A stretch of DNA of 49,807 nucleotides from an uncultured Bacteroidales bacterium (GCA_902776455.1 CACYQI010000012.1:1-49807), one strand, 5' to 3'. Positions 1 through 8,498 are shown, counted from the stretch's first letter. Numbers and translations are program-made. Notes: generated from the sequence alone by a model not told the origin.

Positions 1-267
1 GAGGGAAGTAGGGCCATCTCCATGTACTCCATGTGCTCCGTAGAAATAAAAACTCTAAGGAGTCAAGGAGTCAAAGGAGAAGTGAAGCCCCCTCCCAGCG
101 TCTAAAACTCCTTTACTCCTATACTCCTTAGAGATCAAAAACTAAGGAGCCAAGGAGTAAAAGGAGGCATATATAATAATGTAACGCGCACGCGCGTACA
201 TAAGGTTTTTTCCCGAGAAAATCTGCCAATCTGCCACAGAGGGGCTTTATCGCGCTGAAGTACAAAA

Positions 268-337
268 GGATAAGCGTGTGGCAGATTTGTGGCAGATTGT
301 CGAAAATGTGGCAGATTGTGGCAGATTGTGGCGATTC
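268..337. repeat. tandem GTGGCAGATT words
   Basis: Five near-copies of a 10-12 base word, GTGGCAGATT(GT), stand in series. The reverse complement (AATCTGCCA) occurs twice at about 221-237, so the block can fold on itself. There is no coding potential. It may be a minisatellite or part of a larger hairpin. Confidence 0.65.
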
Positions 338-573
338 TTTTTGGGTGAAGGTACACTTTCCTTCCGGCATCATCCAATTACACGTGAGTCCACTTGAAAA
401 GTTCAGATGTCTGCTTTTGCTCTAACAGAGCGAAACATAACCGTTTGATTACTACCCAGGGCGATGCCCTGGGCTAAGAGCTTTTAGTCCTTACAGGACT
501 TTTTCAAATGGACTCACACGTTAAGTTAGCCAACATTACACGTTAAGTCATCCAACTTTACACGTTAAATCGA

Positions 574-727
574 AGCACGGAGCATTGGCTCACACTCCAC
601 GGAGTATTGGCTTACACTCCACGGAGTATCGGCTCACACTCCACGGAGTATTGGCTTACACTCCACGGAGTATCGGCTTACACTCTACGTTGTGTAAGCC
701 CACGCTCCACGTTGTGTTCTGTACGGC
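574..727. repeat. 22-bp minisatellite, seven units
   Basis: Units of exactly 22 bp start at 574, 596, 618, 640, 662, 684 and 706. The left units carry TCCACGGAGTAT, while the last two switch to TCCACGTTGTGT. That second form is the unit of the array at 23967-24054. Units are contiguous with no unique spacers, so this is not a CRISPR array. Confidence 0.8.
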
Positions 728-770
728 CCTTGGCTTAATGTATAAAACTCCTTCTATATAACTAAATATT

Positions 771-1129
771 GCTGTCCGGGGAAAAGCACCGGAGGTGCGA
801 AAGATCACAGACGGGGGGTACTCCGCCTGCGCTTGAGCGAAGGGAAGAACCCCCGGTACAGGAGCATCAACAAAACTAAGCCCTGAACCAAAGGCCGACG
901 AAGTCAATGGTCGACAGAATATCTAACTTGTTTAATTTCGACATGCATCTATCTCTGTCGTCCCTTCGGGACTTCTTTCGCTGTCGCACTAATACCGGGG
1001 GCTTGCGCCCCCGTCTGTGTTCTGTCGTCTCTTCGAGACTTTAGGGTAAGCCCACATTAGTTGCATTTTGTCAGGAAAGCCGATGGATAGGCACATAAAT
1101 AGAGTTACACATTATTTTCCCCGGACAGC
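771..1129. mobile_element. 359-bp element with perfect 15-bp terminal inverted repeats
   Basis: GCTGTCCGGGGAAAA at 771-785 is matched exactly in reverse complement at 1115-1129. The interior holds copy A of a multi-hairpin repeat seen again at 11021-11190 and 39841-39935: a CACCGG..GGTGC hairpin, a CAGACGGGGG / CCCCCGG hairpin, and a GTCCCTTCGGGAC hairpin. No transposase is encoded. It is best read as a non-autonomous element or the remnant of one. Copy A is longer than copy B because extra sequence interrupts it at about 820-850 and 870-900. Confidence 0.55.
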
Positions 1130-1190
1130 TATAATAACTCAACTTTCCCATGTGATTATTGCTAATCATATTCGCCTAATACTTAGTGAT

Positions 1191-1325
1191 ATAATCAAAC
1201 ACAAAGACACGAAGACAAGAAGAGCTACGCCGCGGAATTGAAGACACAAAGCTTTCAGCCAAGACCTTTGTGTCTTCTTCTGCAGGGAAATTACTTTGTG
1301 ACTTTGAGTCTTTGTGTTTGATTAT
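1191..1325. mobile_element. MITE-like element with 18-bp perfect inverted ends
   Basis: ATAATCAAACACAAAGAC (1191-1208) recurs exactly inverted at 1308-1325. The 99-bp centre is non-coding. A weaker outer inverted pair containing CAACTTT and CATGTG words lies at about 1137-1155 and 1350-1370, suggesting nesting. The length (135 bp) is almost the same as the neighbouring element at 1650-1785. Confidence 0.55.
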
Positions 1326-1529
1326 CATATTACAGACGGTATGCCAGCCCACATGCTAAAGTTGAATAATAACTAAACGTTATTTGTCCGCTTTGCAGTA
1401 GGAGCAAGGAAAGTTGAAAGTTGAAAATGGAAAGTGGAAAGTTGAAAGCGGCAAGCTAATGTGATTTTTTTTAAGCAAGTGATAGGCGGTCACGGATTTT
1501 TTTCCTAAATTTGCAGCAGGGAAATGAAA

Positions 1530-1620
1530 AAGGACCCCCTAACCCCCTTTAGGGGGAAGAAGGACCCCCTAACCCCCTTTAGGGGGAACAAAAGGACCCC
1601 TAACCCCATTTAGTGGGAAG
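1530..1620. repeat. three C-rich palindromic units
   Basis: Three units of the form CCCCCTAACCCCCTTTAGGGGG, separated by short A/G-rich spacers. This is the commonest repeat family of the window; relatives occur near 2693, 2790, 4580, 5810, 6040, 10430, 12571, 25010 and 43778, and inside several genes. Confidence 0.8.
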
Positions 1621-1649
1621 AAATTAGTAAATGATTAAATAGTAAATAA

Positions 1650-1785
1650 ACTCAACTTTAGCATTAGGATAATTACAGCAAATCAATATGTTCTATGAGT
1701 TATTTGCATCTTCGAATCAAGAAATCTGATTTACATGCAGGAAAATTTCCTGCTTATATTGATTCTCTAAATGCTAAAGTTGAGT
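1650..1785. mobile_element. MITE-like element with 16-bp inverted ends and 17-bp flanking direct repeats
   Basis: ACTCAACTTTAGCATT (1650-1665) is matched exactly in reverse complement at 1770-1785. Immediately outside both ends stands the same 17-bp direct repeat GATTAAATAGTAAATAA (1633-1649 and 1786-1802). This could be a target-site duplication or insertion into a pre-existing tandem repeat. The interior has a GCAGGAAA/TTTCCTGC hairpin at about 1737-1753. It carries no coding capacity and ends 55 bp before the sirtuin start. Confidence 0.6.
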
Positions 1786-1839
1786 GATTAAATAGTAAAT
1801 AAATAGTAAATAGTAAATAGTCAAATAGTAAATAAAAAG

Positions 1840-2541
1840 ATGCGTATCGTAGTATTAACAGGAGCAGGGATGAGTGCTGAGAGCGGCATCAGCACTTTCC
1901 GCGACAATGGCGGACTTTGGGAACAGTATAACGTTGAGGACGTGGCAACGCCCGAAGGGTGGATGCGCAATCCGAAACTTGTGACGGAGTTCTATAACAC
2001 GCGTCGCAAAGAACTGCTCGGGACGAAGCCTTGTCTGGGACATGAGCTTGTGGCAAAGTTGGAGGAGAAGCATGCCGTAACGGTTGTGACACAGAACGTT
2101 GACGACCTGCACGAGCGGGCTGGCAGCAGCTACGTCATTCATCTGCATGGCGAACTGATGAAGGTAACGAGCAGCAGGTCGCCTAACGACCCGCGCTACA
2201 TCAAGACGCTCGACGCGGAGCATCTCGAAGTGAAGATGGGCGACTTGGCTGATGATGGCAGTCAGCTTCGTCCCTTCATCGTTTGGTTTGGCGAAGCAGT
2301 TCCGGAGATAGAGAAAGCAGCCGAGGAATGCGCGAAAGCCGATATGATGATAGTCATCGGCACAAGCCTCAACGTCTATCCTGCTGCCGGACTGACCCGC
2401 TTGGTCCGTCCAGACACTCCCATCTATCTTATTGACCCGAAGCCTGTTGCCTGGAACAGCAACGTGCCTTTCCGTCACATCTTGAAGGGCGCGAGCGAAG
2501 GCATGAAGGAGCTGATGGGAAAGTTGAAAATTGAAAGTTGA
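1840..2541 (+). CDS. cobB: Sir2-family NAD-dependent protein deacylase
   Basis: A 233-residue sirtuin that would remove acyl groups from lysines in the cytoplasm, using NAD and releasing nicotinamide. Visible motifs are the NAD-binding GAGMSAESGI (8-17), TQNVD (84-88), the catalytic His in HLHGE (H103), and GTS (174-176). Y52 and R55 in FYNTRR match the Tyr-x-x-Arg pair that in CobB and SIRT5 binds succinyl and malonyl lysine, so desuccinylase activity is plausible. The four zinc cysteines of most sirtuins are missing; the only cysteines are C65 and C164. The last residues (KLKIES) and the stop codon are encoded by the start of a GTTGAAA-type repeat. Its upstream region is repeat-derived and no clear promoter is seen. 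Confidence 0.95.
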   Translation: MRIVVLTGAGMSAESGISTFRDNGGLWEQYNVEDVATPEGWMRNPKLVTEFYNTRRKELLGTKPCLGHELVAKLEEKHAVTVVTQNVDDLHERAGSSYVIHLHGELMKVTSSRSPNDPRYIKTLDAEHLEVKMGDLADDGSQLRPFIVWFGEAVPEIEKAAEECAKADMMIVIGTSLNVYPAAGLTRLVRPDTPIYLIDPKPVAWNSNVPFRHILKGASEGMKELMGKLKIES

Positions 2542-2912
2542 AAGTTGATAATTGAAAAGGAGGTTAGTGGTTAGTGGTAAGAGGTAAGAGAATACCTTTG
2601 CCCCCTCAGCATCCCCAACTATCCTCTAACCTCTAACCACTCAATTAAATAGCTAAATTACTAAATCGTACATAAATTGTAAAGGAGCCTCTCCCCAACC
2701 CTCTCCCGCGGGAGAGGGAGAAGGGCCGTGAGACAGAGATGTAAATGATTAAAATACTAAATAGTACATAAATCGTAAATTGTAAAGGAGCCTCTCCCCA
2801 ACCCTCTCCCGTGGGAGAGGGAGAAGGGCCGTGAGACAGAGATGTAAATGATTAAATTACTAAATCGTAAATAAATAGTAAATTGTAAATAGTTAAATTG
2901 TAAATCAATAAG
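2542..2912. repeat. mosaic repeat block between sirtuin and kinase
   Basis: No gene. In order it holds GTTGAAA words, GGTTAGTGG/CCTCTAACC words, AATTACTAAAT words, and a near-identical duplication of about 98 bp (about 2668-2762 and 2763-2862). Each duplicate carries a C-rich palindrome of the CTCTCCC..GGGAGAG type followed by GTGAGACAGAGATG. The same modules appear in reverse order and on the other strand at 24985-25268. Confidence 0.75.
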
Positions 2913-4568
2913 ATGTCTGAGCTTAGAATACGTTGTCGCAATACGGGAAAAAGGATAAGTGTGCCCTTTGGCTGCAATCTTTATGACGCCTTCGAGCAGG
3001 CAAATTTCCACATGGACTATGGGCCGGTGGCAGCTCGCGTCAACAATAAGGTGCAGGGCATGAACTATCGCTTCTACAACAACAAGGATGTGGAGTTCCT
3101 GTCGCTCTCTTCGCAAAGCGGAATGCGTACCTATACCCGTACACTCTTCCTTATCTTGGCTAAAGCCGTTGAGGACACTTTTCCCGAGACGCAACTGCTC
3201 ATCAGCGGCTCCGTCAGCCGAGGCTATTACTGCGAACTGCGCATGGAGCGTCCCATAGAGGACGAAGATGTCCTCCGCATCAAGCAGCGGATGCAGGAAA
3301 TCATCGATGCCGACATGCCCATCCATCGCATCCAGTGCCCCATCGAAGAAGCCATAGAGATGTTCCAGCAGCGGGGAATGAAGAGCAAGGTGCAACTCCT
3401 GGAAAGTCAGGACAGCCTTTATGCTGACTACTACAGGCTTGGCGACACCATCGACTACTTCTACAGTTGCCTGCTCACACGTACCAGCCAGGTTCACCTC
3501 TTCGACCTTATCCGCTTCTGCGACGGACTGCTCTTGCGTGTACCTTCAGAGAAGGAGCCTTGGCGACTGGACGATTTCGAGGAACAAACTAAGATGCTTG
3601 GTGTCATTCGCGAGCATCATCATTGGCAGGAAATACTCGGAGTCCGGACAGCAGGCGAGCTGAATCAGGCTGTTCAGTCAGGCTTTGCTTCCGACATCAT
3701 CAACGTCAGCGAGGCTTTGCAGGTGAAGAAGTTGAGCAACATTGCCGACGAGATAACCAAAAGAGGCTCGCGCATAGTCCTGCTGGCCGGACCGAGCAGT
3801 AGCGGCAAGACCACCACAGCCAAACGACTCGCTATCCTCTTGATGGCTTGTGGCTTACGACCTCATACGATAAGCACCGACGACTACTTCGTCAATCGCG
3901 TCGATACGCCGAAGGATGCCAACGGGGAGTACGACTTCGAGTGCATCGAGGCTGTCGATACGACTTTCTTCAACAGCCAGATGAATGCCTTGCTGCGAGG
4001 CGAGGAGGTTGAGCTTCCGCGCTTCGATTTTCCCAGTGGCGAGCGTGTCTTCGAGGGTCGCAAGCTTCGCATCGGTGCCGATGATGTCATCCTCCTTGAA
4101 GGCAATCATGCCCTCAACCCGATTCTGAGCAGACAGATTCCCGACGAAAAGAAGTTCCGCATATACGTCTCAACGCTGACCACCATTCAGCTGGACGACC
4201 ACAACCACGTCCCGACGGCCGACATCCGCCTGCTTCGCCGCATCATCCGCGACTATCGCTACCGTGGATTCTCTGCCGTAGAGACCATCAAGCGCTGTCC
4301 GAGCGTCAGGGCAGGCGAAGAGAAGTGGATTTTCCCCTTCCAAGACCTTGCCGATGCGACGTTCAATAGTGCCCTTCTCTACGAGATAGGAGTGATACGC
4401 GAGCAGGTGATGCCCATCCTTGAGCAAGTGCCGGAGCGGGCTGTGGAGTATGCTGAGGCAAGTCGCTTGCGCAAGTTCCTGGCTTACTTCCGCAGCATTC
4501 CAGGCGAACAGGTGCCGCCTACAAGCTTGCTCAGAGAGTTCGCAGGTGGAAGCTCCTTCAAGTACTGA
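2913..4568 (+). CDS. nucleoside (uridine-type) kinase with N-terminal TGS/ThrRS-like region
   Basis: A 551-residue cytoplasmic kinase of the phosphoribulokinase/uridine kinase superfamily. The C-terminal half carries the P-loop GPSSSGKT (293-300) and the DDYF motif (323-326) expected of uridine kinases, followed by the RLLRRIIRD region that forms part of the lid in this family. The N-terminal half resembles the TGS and second additional domains of threonyl-tRNA synthetase (LRIRCRNTGKRISVPFG at the start, H/D-rich YRLGDTIDYFYSCL near 175-188). This fused architecture is common to Bacteroidota and Firmicutes proteins annotated as nucleoside kinase. The role inferred is nucleoside salvage; the true substrate is not proven. 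It lies 88 bp before the DUF5009 gene, separated by a C-rich repeat. Confidence 0.9.
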   Translation: MSELRIRCRNTGKRISVPFGCNLYDAFEQANFHMDYGPVAARVNNKVQGMNYRFYNNKDVEFLSLSSQSGMRTYTRTLFLILAKAVEDTFPETQLLISGSVSRGYYCELRMERPIEDEDVLRIKQRMQEIIDADMPIHRIQCPIEEAIEMFQQRGMKSKVQLLESQDSLYADYYRLGDTIDYFYSCLLTRTSQVHLFDLIRFCDGLLLRVPSEKEPWRLDDFEEQTKMLGVIREHHHWQEILGVRTAGELNQAVQSGFASDIINVSEALQVKKLSNIADEITKRGSRIVLLAGPSSSGKTTTAKRLAILLMACGLRPHTISTDDYFVNRVDTPKDANGEYDFECIEAVDTTFFNSQMNALLRGEEVELPRFDFPSGERVFEGRKLRIGADDVILLEGNHALNPILSRQIPDEKKFRIYVSTLTTIQLDDHNHVPTADIRLLRRIIRDYRYRGFSAVETIKRCPSVRAGEEKWIFPFQDLADATFNSALLYEIGVIREQVMPILEQVPERAVEYAEASRLRKFLAYFRSIPGEQVPPTSLLREFAGGSSFKY

Positions 4569-4656
4569 AGCCTCGCCCCCAACCCCTCTCCGAAGAGAGG
4601 GGAGAAGGCGCGGGTGGAGGAAGGGAAAGTTGAAGAATCTAAACACATAAAAGATA

Positions 4657-5805
4657 ATGAAAGAAGTTTCTAAGACACAGAAATCCCCTTTCCTCGGAGA
4701 GGGGCAAGGGGGGAGGCTTTGCTCCATCGATGCCCTTCGTGGCTTCGATATGTTGTTCATCATGGGCGGAGCGGGCTTGCTTGCGTCGTTGGCACAATGG
4801 TTCCCTTGTGACTTTACCCAAGCTTTGGCCGAGCAGATGGAGCACGTCGAGTGGAACGGCCTTCGCCATCACGACACCATCTTCCCGCTGTTCCTTTTCA
4901 TCGCCGGCATCTCCTTCCCCTTCTCGCTACAGAAGCAGGTAGAGAAGGGTAAGTCCATGACGAGCATTTATCTGAAAATCTTGCGTCGAGGTCTGATGCT
5001 GATACTCTTGGGCATTATTTATGGTGGGCTACTGAAGTTCGAGTTCGCGACGCAGCGAATCCCTAGCGTCTTGGGACGTATCGGTCTTGCTTGGATGTTT
5101 GCGGCCCTCTTCTTTACGGCTACAGGCAAGAAGCTATGGCCCAAGGTGGCTGTCGTGCCGGTCATTCTGATAGCATACTGGCTGGTTTCCGCTTTCGTGC
5201 ATGCACCAGGTGTTGACCCCTCTATAGACCCGCTGACGCGCGAAGGCAATATAGCCTGCTACATCGACCGCACGTTGCTGGGTGCCCATTGCTACAAGCC
5301 CGACTACGACCCGGAGGGCCTTCTTTCCACCATCCCAGCCATATGTACGGCCATGCTGGGAATGCTTACCGGCCTCTTCGTGCAGCGTTTCAAAGCCACG
5401 ACAAAGACGGCTGTTGTTATTTTCGCCGCCGGTGTAGTCTTCGCCCTTTTGGGTGCGGCATGGAACGCCGTCTATCCCATCAACAAGGCATTGTGGAGCA
5501 GTTCCTTCGTGCTGGCAGTCGCCGGCTACTCCCTCGTGATGTTTGCTCTATTCTATTATATAATAGAAGTACTCGGTTGGCGGCGGTGGACGCTCTTCTT
5601 CACGGTCATCGGCATGAACTCCATCACCATTTATCTTGGGCAGAAGTTCATCAACTTCTCCTATACTTCGGAGAAGCTCTTTGGCGGTCTCGTCGGGATG
5701 ATGCCCGAGGCCTCACAGCCATTCTTCACCAGCGCAGCCTACATCGCTGTCTGCTGGCTCTTTCTCTACTTTCTCTACCGCAAACGCGTGTTCCTGAAAG
5801 TGTAG
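4657..5805 (+). CDS. DUF5009 / heparan-glucosaminide acetyltransferase-like membrane protein
   Basis: A 382-residue polytopic inner-membrane protein with about ten hydrophobic segments. The N-terminal SIDALRGFDM signature and the following HDTIFPLFLFIAG segment are those of the DUF5009/NagX acyltransferase-like family. Members are thought to move acetyl groups across the membrane to amino sugars, but the bacterial substrate is undetermined. Family members usually begin only a few residues before SIDALRG. Here residues 8-21 (KSPFLGEGQGG region) are encoded by a C-rich palindromic repeat at 4684-4713, so the N-terminus appears to be repeat-derived. An alternative downstream start is not obvious before the conserved motif. 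It is transcribed in the same direction as the nucleoside kinase. Confidence 0.88.
   Translation: MKEVSKTQKSPFLGEGQGGRLCSIDALRGFDMLFIMGGAGLLASLAQWFPCDFTQALAEQMEHVEWNGLRHHDTIFPLFLFIAGISFPFSLQKQVEKGKSMTSIYLKILRRGLMLILLGIIYGGLLKFEFATQRIPSVLGRIGLAWMFAALFFTATGKKLWPKVAVVPVILIAYWLVSAFVHAPGVDPSIDPLTREGNIACYIDRTLLGAHCYKPDYDPEGLLSTIPAICTAMLGMLTGLFVQRFKATTKTAVVIFAAGVVFALLGAAWNAVYPINKALWSSSFVLAVAGYSLVMFALFYYIIEVLGWRRWTLFFTVIGMNSITIYLGQKFINFSYTSEKLFGGLVGMMPEASQPFFTSAAYIAVCWLFLYFLYRKRVFLKV
4684..4713. repeat. C-rich palindromic repeat inside DUF5009 N-terminus
   Basis: CCCCTTTCCTCGGAGAGGGG followed by a G-run, the same palindrome family as intergenic copies nearby (4575-4610). It is translated in frame as the short segment before the conserved SIDALRG motif. 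Confidence 0.7.
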
Positions 5806-6107
5806 GACCCCACCCCTAACCCCTCCCCATCGAGGGGAGGGGAAAGGGAGCAGACATTTACCCCTCCCCTTAAAAGGATTCAAAGTAAGGGGAATAGGCG
5901 ACCACATGTAATAGAGCAAGCTGACATTTACCACACCCCTAACCCTTCCCTTCGAGGGGAGGGGAAAAGGCGACTACATGCAATAATAACGAAAGTGCGT
6001 TGGTCTGGTCTAATGGCCGATGCAGGTACAAACGACATCAGCCCCTTCTCTCCTTTTGGGGGAGGGAAGGGGCGTAGAGTTGATGTCTGAAGGGTGGGGA
6101 AAGGTCG
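5806..6107. repeat. intergenic C-rich palindrome cluster
   Basis: A 302-bp gap between convergent genes. It holds two related units (about 5808-5860 and 5935-5985), each a CCCCTAACCC(C/T)TCCC..GAGGGGAGGGGAAA palindrome accompanied by ACATTTACC and GGCGAC(C/T)ACATG words, plus a partial third near 6040-6075. Any transcription terminator for the two flanking genes could lie in these hairpins, but none has a clear U-tract. Confidence 0.7.
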
Positions 6108-8375
6108 TTAGAACTTCACCTTTAGGTACTTAACCCCGTGGGTAGGGATGAAGTAGCTGACGTTTGTGGTGCTGAGGTCCTGCTGACGCCAGAGGTCGCG
6201 CACGCTCTTCAGGGTCGTGATGCCCAGTTGTGGGAAGTACTTCTTGAAATCAACGCGGGCATCCGTCTTGCCTACGTTGAAGATGCCTACAGCATAGCTT
6301 CCGTCGCTGAGGGGGCGACTCCAGATCTGAATGCTGCCGTCCTCTACATCTCGCTTTGCCTGTTTGCCCAGAATGTCCTGGTTGACGGCGTTCACTTCGT
6401 TGTTGCATAGCAAGTTGATGGTAAAGTCGTCCATCTGCGCGATGTCGCATCCGATGAGCATATTGCTGGCAAGGAGTGTCCAGAGGCTAATGTGGGTGTA
6501 CTGTTCGTCGGGTGTCAGACGGCTGTCGCGCAGGTTGTTGCTCCATCCCACCTTGCCTACGATGAGCATGTCGGGGTCGTTCCAATGGCCAGGCTTTGCG
6601 TAGGGATAGAGTTCGGGCTGTAGTTCGAAGCCGATGTTGTAGAGGCTTGCCCAGGTATCGACAATGTCGCCTGTGGTGCGCCAGGAGTTGGCATCGACGG
6701 CTTCACCCCATTTCCAAACGTCGGCCATGCCGTATTGGCAGAGGCTGTAGAAGATGTCGCGAGGCTGTTGGCGCAGGCAGCGTTCCATGAGCAGGTAGGG
6801 GCGGACGTAGCTGGCAACGGTCTGATTGTCAGGCTCTGTCCTGTGCTTTCGGCCGTAGCCGCACCAGTCGTACTTCAGATAGTCGATGCCCCAGCTGTTG
6901 TAGCTCTCGGCATCCTGCAGCTCGTGGTCGATGGAGCCGAGGTATCCGCCGCAGGTGAGGTCGCCGGGCGAAGAGTAGATGCCGAACTTGAGGCCTTCCG
7001 AGTGGAGCCAGTCGCCGAGGTCTTTCATGCTGGGGAACTTCTCGTTCACGGCAATCGTGCCGTCGGCATTTCGCTCCTTTGCTTCCCATCCGTCGTCGAT
7101 GTTCATGTAGCAATAGCCGTAGTCGGCCAGTCCCTTCTCTATGAGAGCCTTAGCGCTACTGATGACTTTATCTTGTGTGACGCTCAAGCCCCAGCAGTTC
7201 CAGCTGTTCCATCCCATGGGAGGTGTCAGCGCGATGGTGCTGCCGCAGCGGATTGTGAAGCGTTGAGTCTGCTCGCCCTTCGCATTCTTGGCCTTCACGG
7301 TAAACGTGTAGGAACCGGCCTTTTCGAGGGAGCCGCTCAAGGCACCGTTGTCGGGGTTGAGGGAGAGGCCTTGGGGCAAGTCGGCCGAAGAGAACTTCAT
7401 GGGCTTGTCGCCGCTTACGCCGAAGCGGAAGTGGATGGGCGAGCCGGGACGTACGCCATAGAGGGGAGCGGTGTTGAAACGAGGCTCGGCGGGTGCGGCG
7501 GGTGTCAGGATGTACTTCGGAATGTACTGTGTGGTGGTACGCAGCCCTGACTTGTTCTCGGTGAAGGTGGCTACGATGCGGACCATGCGACGATTGTCGT
7601 AGGGCACAGCAATGGTGCTGTTCTTCTTCTCATTTACAGAGACTTTCACCGACTTCTCGCTGAGCGTTTCTCCCGTCTCGGGGTCTTCCACCTTGACGGA
7701 GAAGACACCGCTCTTCGTGGCCTGCATCTTGCTGGTGAGTATGGCCTCCCCCAACCCCTCCAAAGGTGGGGTGAACCGTCCGTCTGCCTTGCCGTTGTCC
7801 TTTGTATTCTTCACTTCTTTTACCTCGATGCTCAGATTATCAATAGTATTAGATACGCGCACGCGGATGGGGCCTTCAAACATGCCTCCCGGGTCGCCGC
7901 CGTTATAGACTCTCACAGCCAGCACGTTGTCTGCATCCCACTTGATGAGGCTGCTGTTTGCTTTGACGCGGTAGTTGCGCTTCGTGCTCCACTGGCTCGC
8001 ATAACCCTTCTCGTCGGAGGGGAAGCGGCCGGTCTTGCCGATGAGCTTGCCGTTGAGGTACGTCTCGTCGGCATCGTCGATGCCGCCCAGCACGAAATCG
8101 ACCGTCTCCTTGAGGTCGGACTTCTCGAGCAACGACTTAGGTATCGTCACATGATAGCGGTACCAGCCGAAGCCGTTCTCTACCTTTACGCCCTGCGACG
8201 TCCATGTGGCGGAGTTCTTGATGTCGCGCCACGACGACTCATCGACGTTCACACCAGCCCACGAGGCATCGTCGCCAACGCGAAACTTAGCATTTTCTAA
8301 CACGACATCCTGTGCAATGGATGATAGGGAAAGCGTGCCGGCAAAAGCCAACAGGAATAGGAACTGTTTCTTCAT
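6108..8375 (-). CDS. secreted GH27 alpha-galactosidase with N-terminal sugar-binding and Ig-like domains
   Basis: A 755-residue glycoside hydrolase with a signal peptide (MKKQFLFLLAFAGTLSLSS, cleavage near AQD). Residues about 25-175 form a galactose-binding-like jelly roll, and about 300-376 look like a putative Ig domain (LPQGLSLNPDNGALSG). From 383 the GH27 barrel begins (TPPMGWNSWNCWG). The expected nucleophile is D503 in YLKYDWC and the acid/base D570 in WRTTGD. It should release terminal alpha-galactose from oligosaccharides or plant galactans in the periplasm or at the surface. The linker at about 199-213 (FTPPLEGLGEA) is encoded by a C-rich repeat at 7746-7771. A Bacteroidota-type promoter stands just upstream. 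It is divergent from the MFS transporter, which might carry a product of the enzyme (inference only). Confidence 0.93.
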   Translation of the reverse strand: MKKQFLFLLAFAGTLSLSSIAQDVVLENAKFRVGDDASWAGVNVDESSWRDIKNSATWTSQGVKVENGFGWYRYHVTIPKSLLEKSDLKETVDFVLGGIDDADETYLNGKLIGKTGRFPSDEKGYASQWSTKRNYRVKANSSLIKWDADNVLAVRVYNGGDPGGMFEGPIRVRVSNTIDNLSIEVKEVKNTKDNGKADGRFTPPLEGLGEAILTSKMQATKSGVFSVKVEDPETGETLSEKSVKVSVNEKKNSTIAVPYDNRRMVRIVATFTENKSGLRTTTQYIPKYILTPAAPAEPRFNTAPLYGVRPGSPIHFRFGVSGDKPMKFSSADLPQGLSLNPDNGALSGSLEKAGSYTFTVKAKNAKGEQTQRFTIRCGSTIALTPPMGWNSWNCWGLSVTQDKVISSAKALIEKGLADYGYCYMNIDDGWEAKERNADGTIAVNEKFPSMKDLGDWLHSEGLKFGIYSSPGDLTCGGYLGSIDHELQDAESYNSWGIDYLKYDWCGYGRKHRTEPDNQTVASYVRPYLLMERCLRQQPRDIFYSLCQYGMADVWKWGEAVDANSWRTTGDIVDTWASLYNIGFELQPELYPYAKPGHWNDPDMLIVGKVGWSNNLRDSRLTPDEQYTHISLWTLLASNMLIGCDIAQMDDFTINLLCNNEVNAVNQDILGKQAKRDVEDGSIQIWSRPLSDGSYAVGIFNVGKTDARVDFKKYFPQLGITTLKSVRDLWRQQDLSTTNVSYFIPTHGVKYLKVKF
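7746..7771. repeat. C-rich palindrome inside alpha-galactosidase
   Basis: CTCCCCCAACCCCTCCAAAG followed by GTGGGG, a member of the C-rich family, translated in frame as PPLEGLGE between two folded regions of the enzyme. Confidence 0.6.
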
Positions 8376-8407
8376 AATAGTTAGTTTTAGGTTACGATAT
8401 GTGGGGA

Positions 8408-8439
8408 CAAAGATAAAGGTTTTTGGGGAGATTTACAAG
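8408..8439 (-). promoter_or_regulatory. Bacteroidota-type promoter for alpha-galactosidase
   Basis: Read on the minus strand: TATCTTTG (-7 element, 8408-8415) with CTTG at 8436-8439 about 20 bases upstream as a weak -33 element. The start codon is 33 bases downstream of the -7 box. Confidence 0.6.
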
Positions 8440-8466
8440 AAATAACGCATAAAATATGGGGATACC

Positions 8467-8498
8467 TTGTGTTATTTCCATTCTTTTCATTAACTTTG
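8467..8498 (+). promoter_or_regulatory. Bacteroidota-type promoter for the MFS gene, short leader
   Basis: TAACTTTG at 8491-8498 with TTG at 8467-8469, 21 bases apart. The chosen ATG (8517) is only 18 bases beyond the -7 box. This rules out the upstream in-frame start at 8469, which would precede transcription. Confidence 0.65.

Larger units (their letters stand above)
1..1839. other. gene-free, repeat-dense region
   Basis: No credible coding region is visible in these 1.8 kb; open frames here are short and read through repeats. Contents in order: imperfect inverted repeats of AAGGAGT/ACTCCTT words (about 40-180), tandem GTGGCAGATT words (about 270-335), a 22-bp minisatellite (574-727), an element bounded by 15-bp inverted repeats (771-1129), two elements of about 135 bp with inverted ends (1191-1325, 1650-1785), and three C-rich palindromic units (about 1530-1620). 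The last 40 bases before the sirtuin are AT-rich TAGTAAATA words. Confidence 0.75.

Noticed and set aside
128-377. Two overlapping short minus-strand frames
   Set aside because: They read through the GTGGCAGATT repeat block in two frames, as expected for a stop-poor repeat.
574-727. CRISPR-like periodic repeats
   Set aside because: Units are contiguous 22-bp tandem copies with no unique spacers, no cas genes are near, and single units occur elsewhere.
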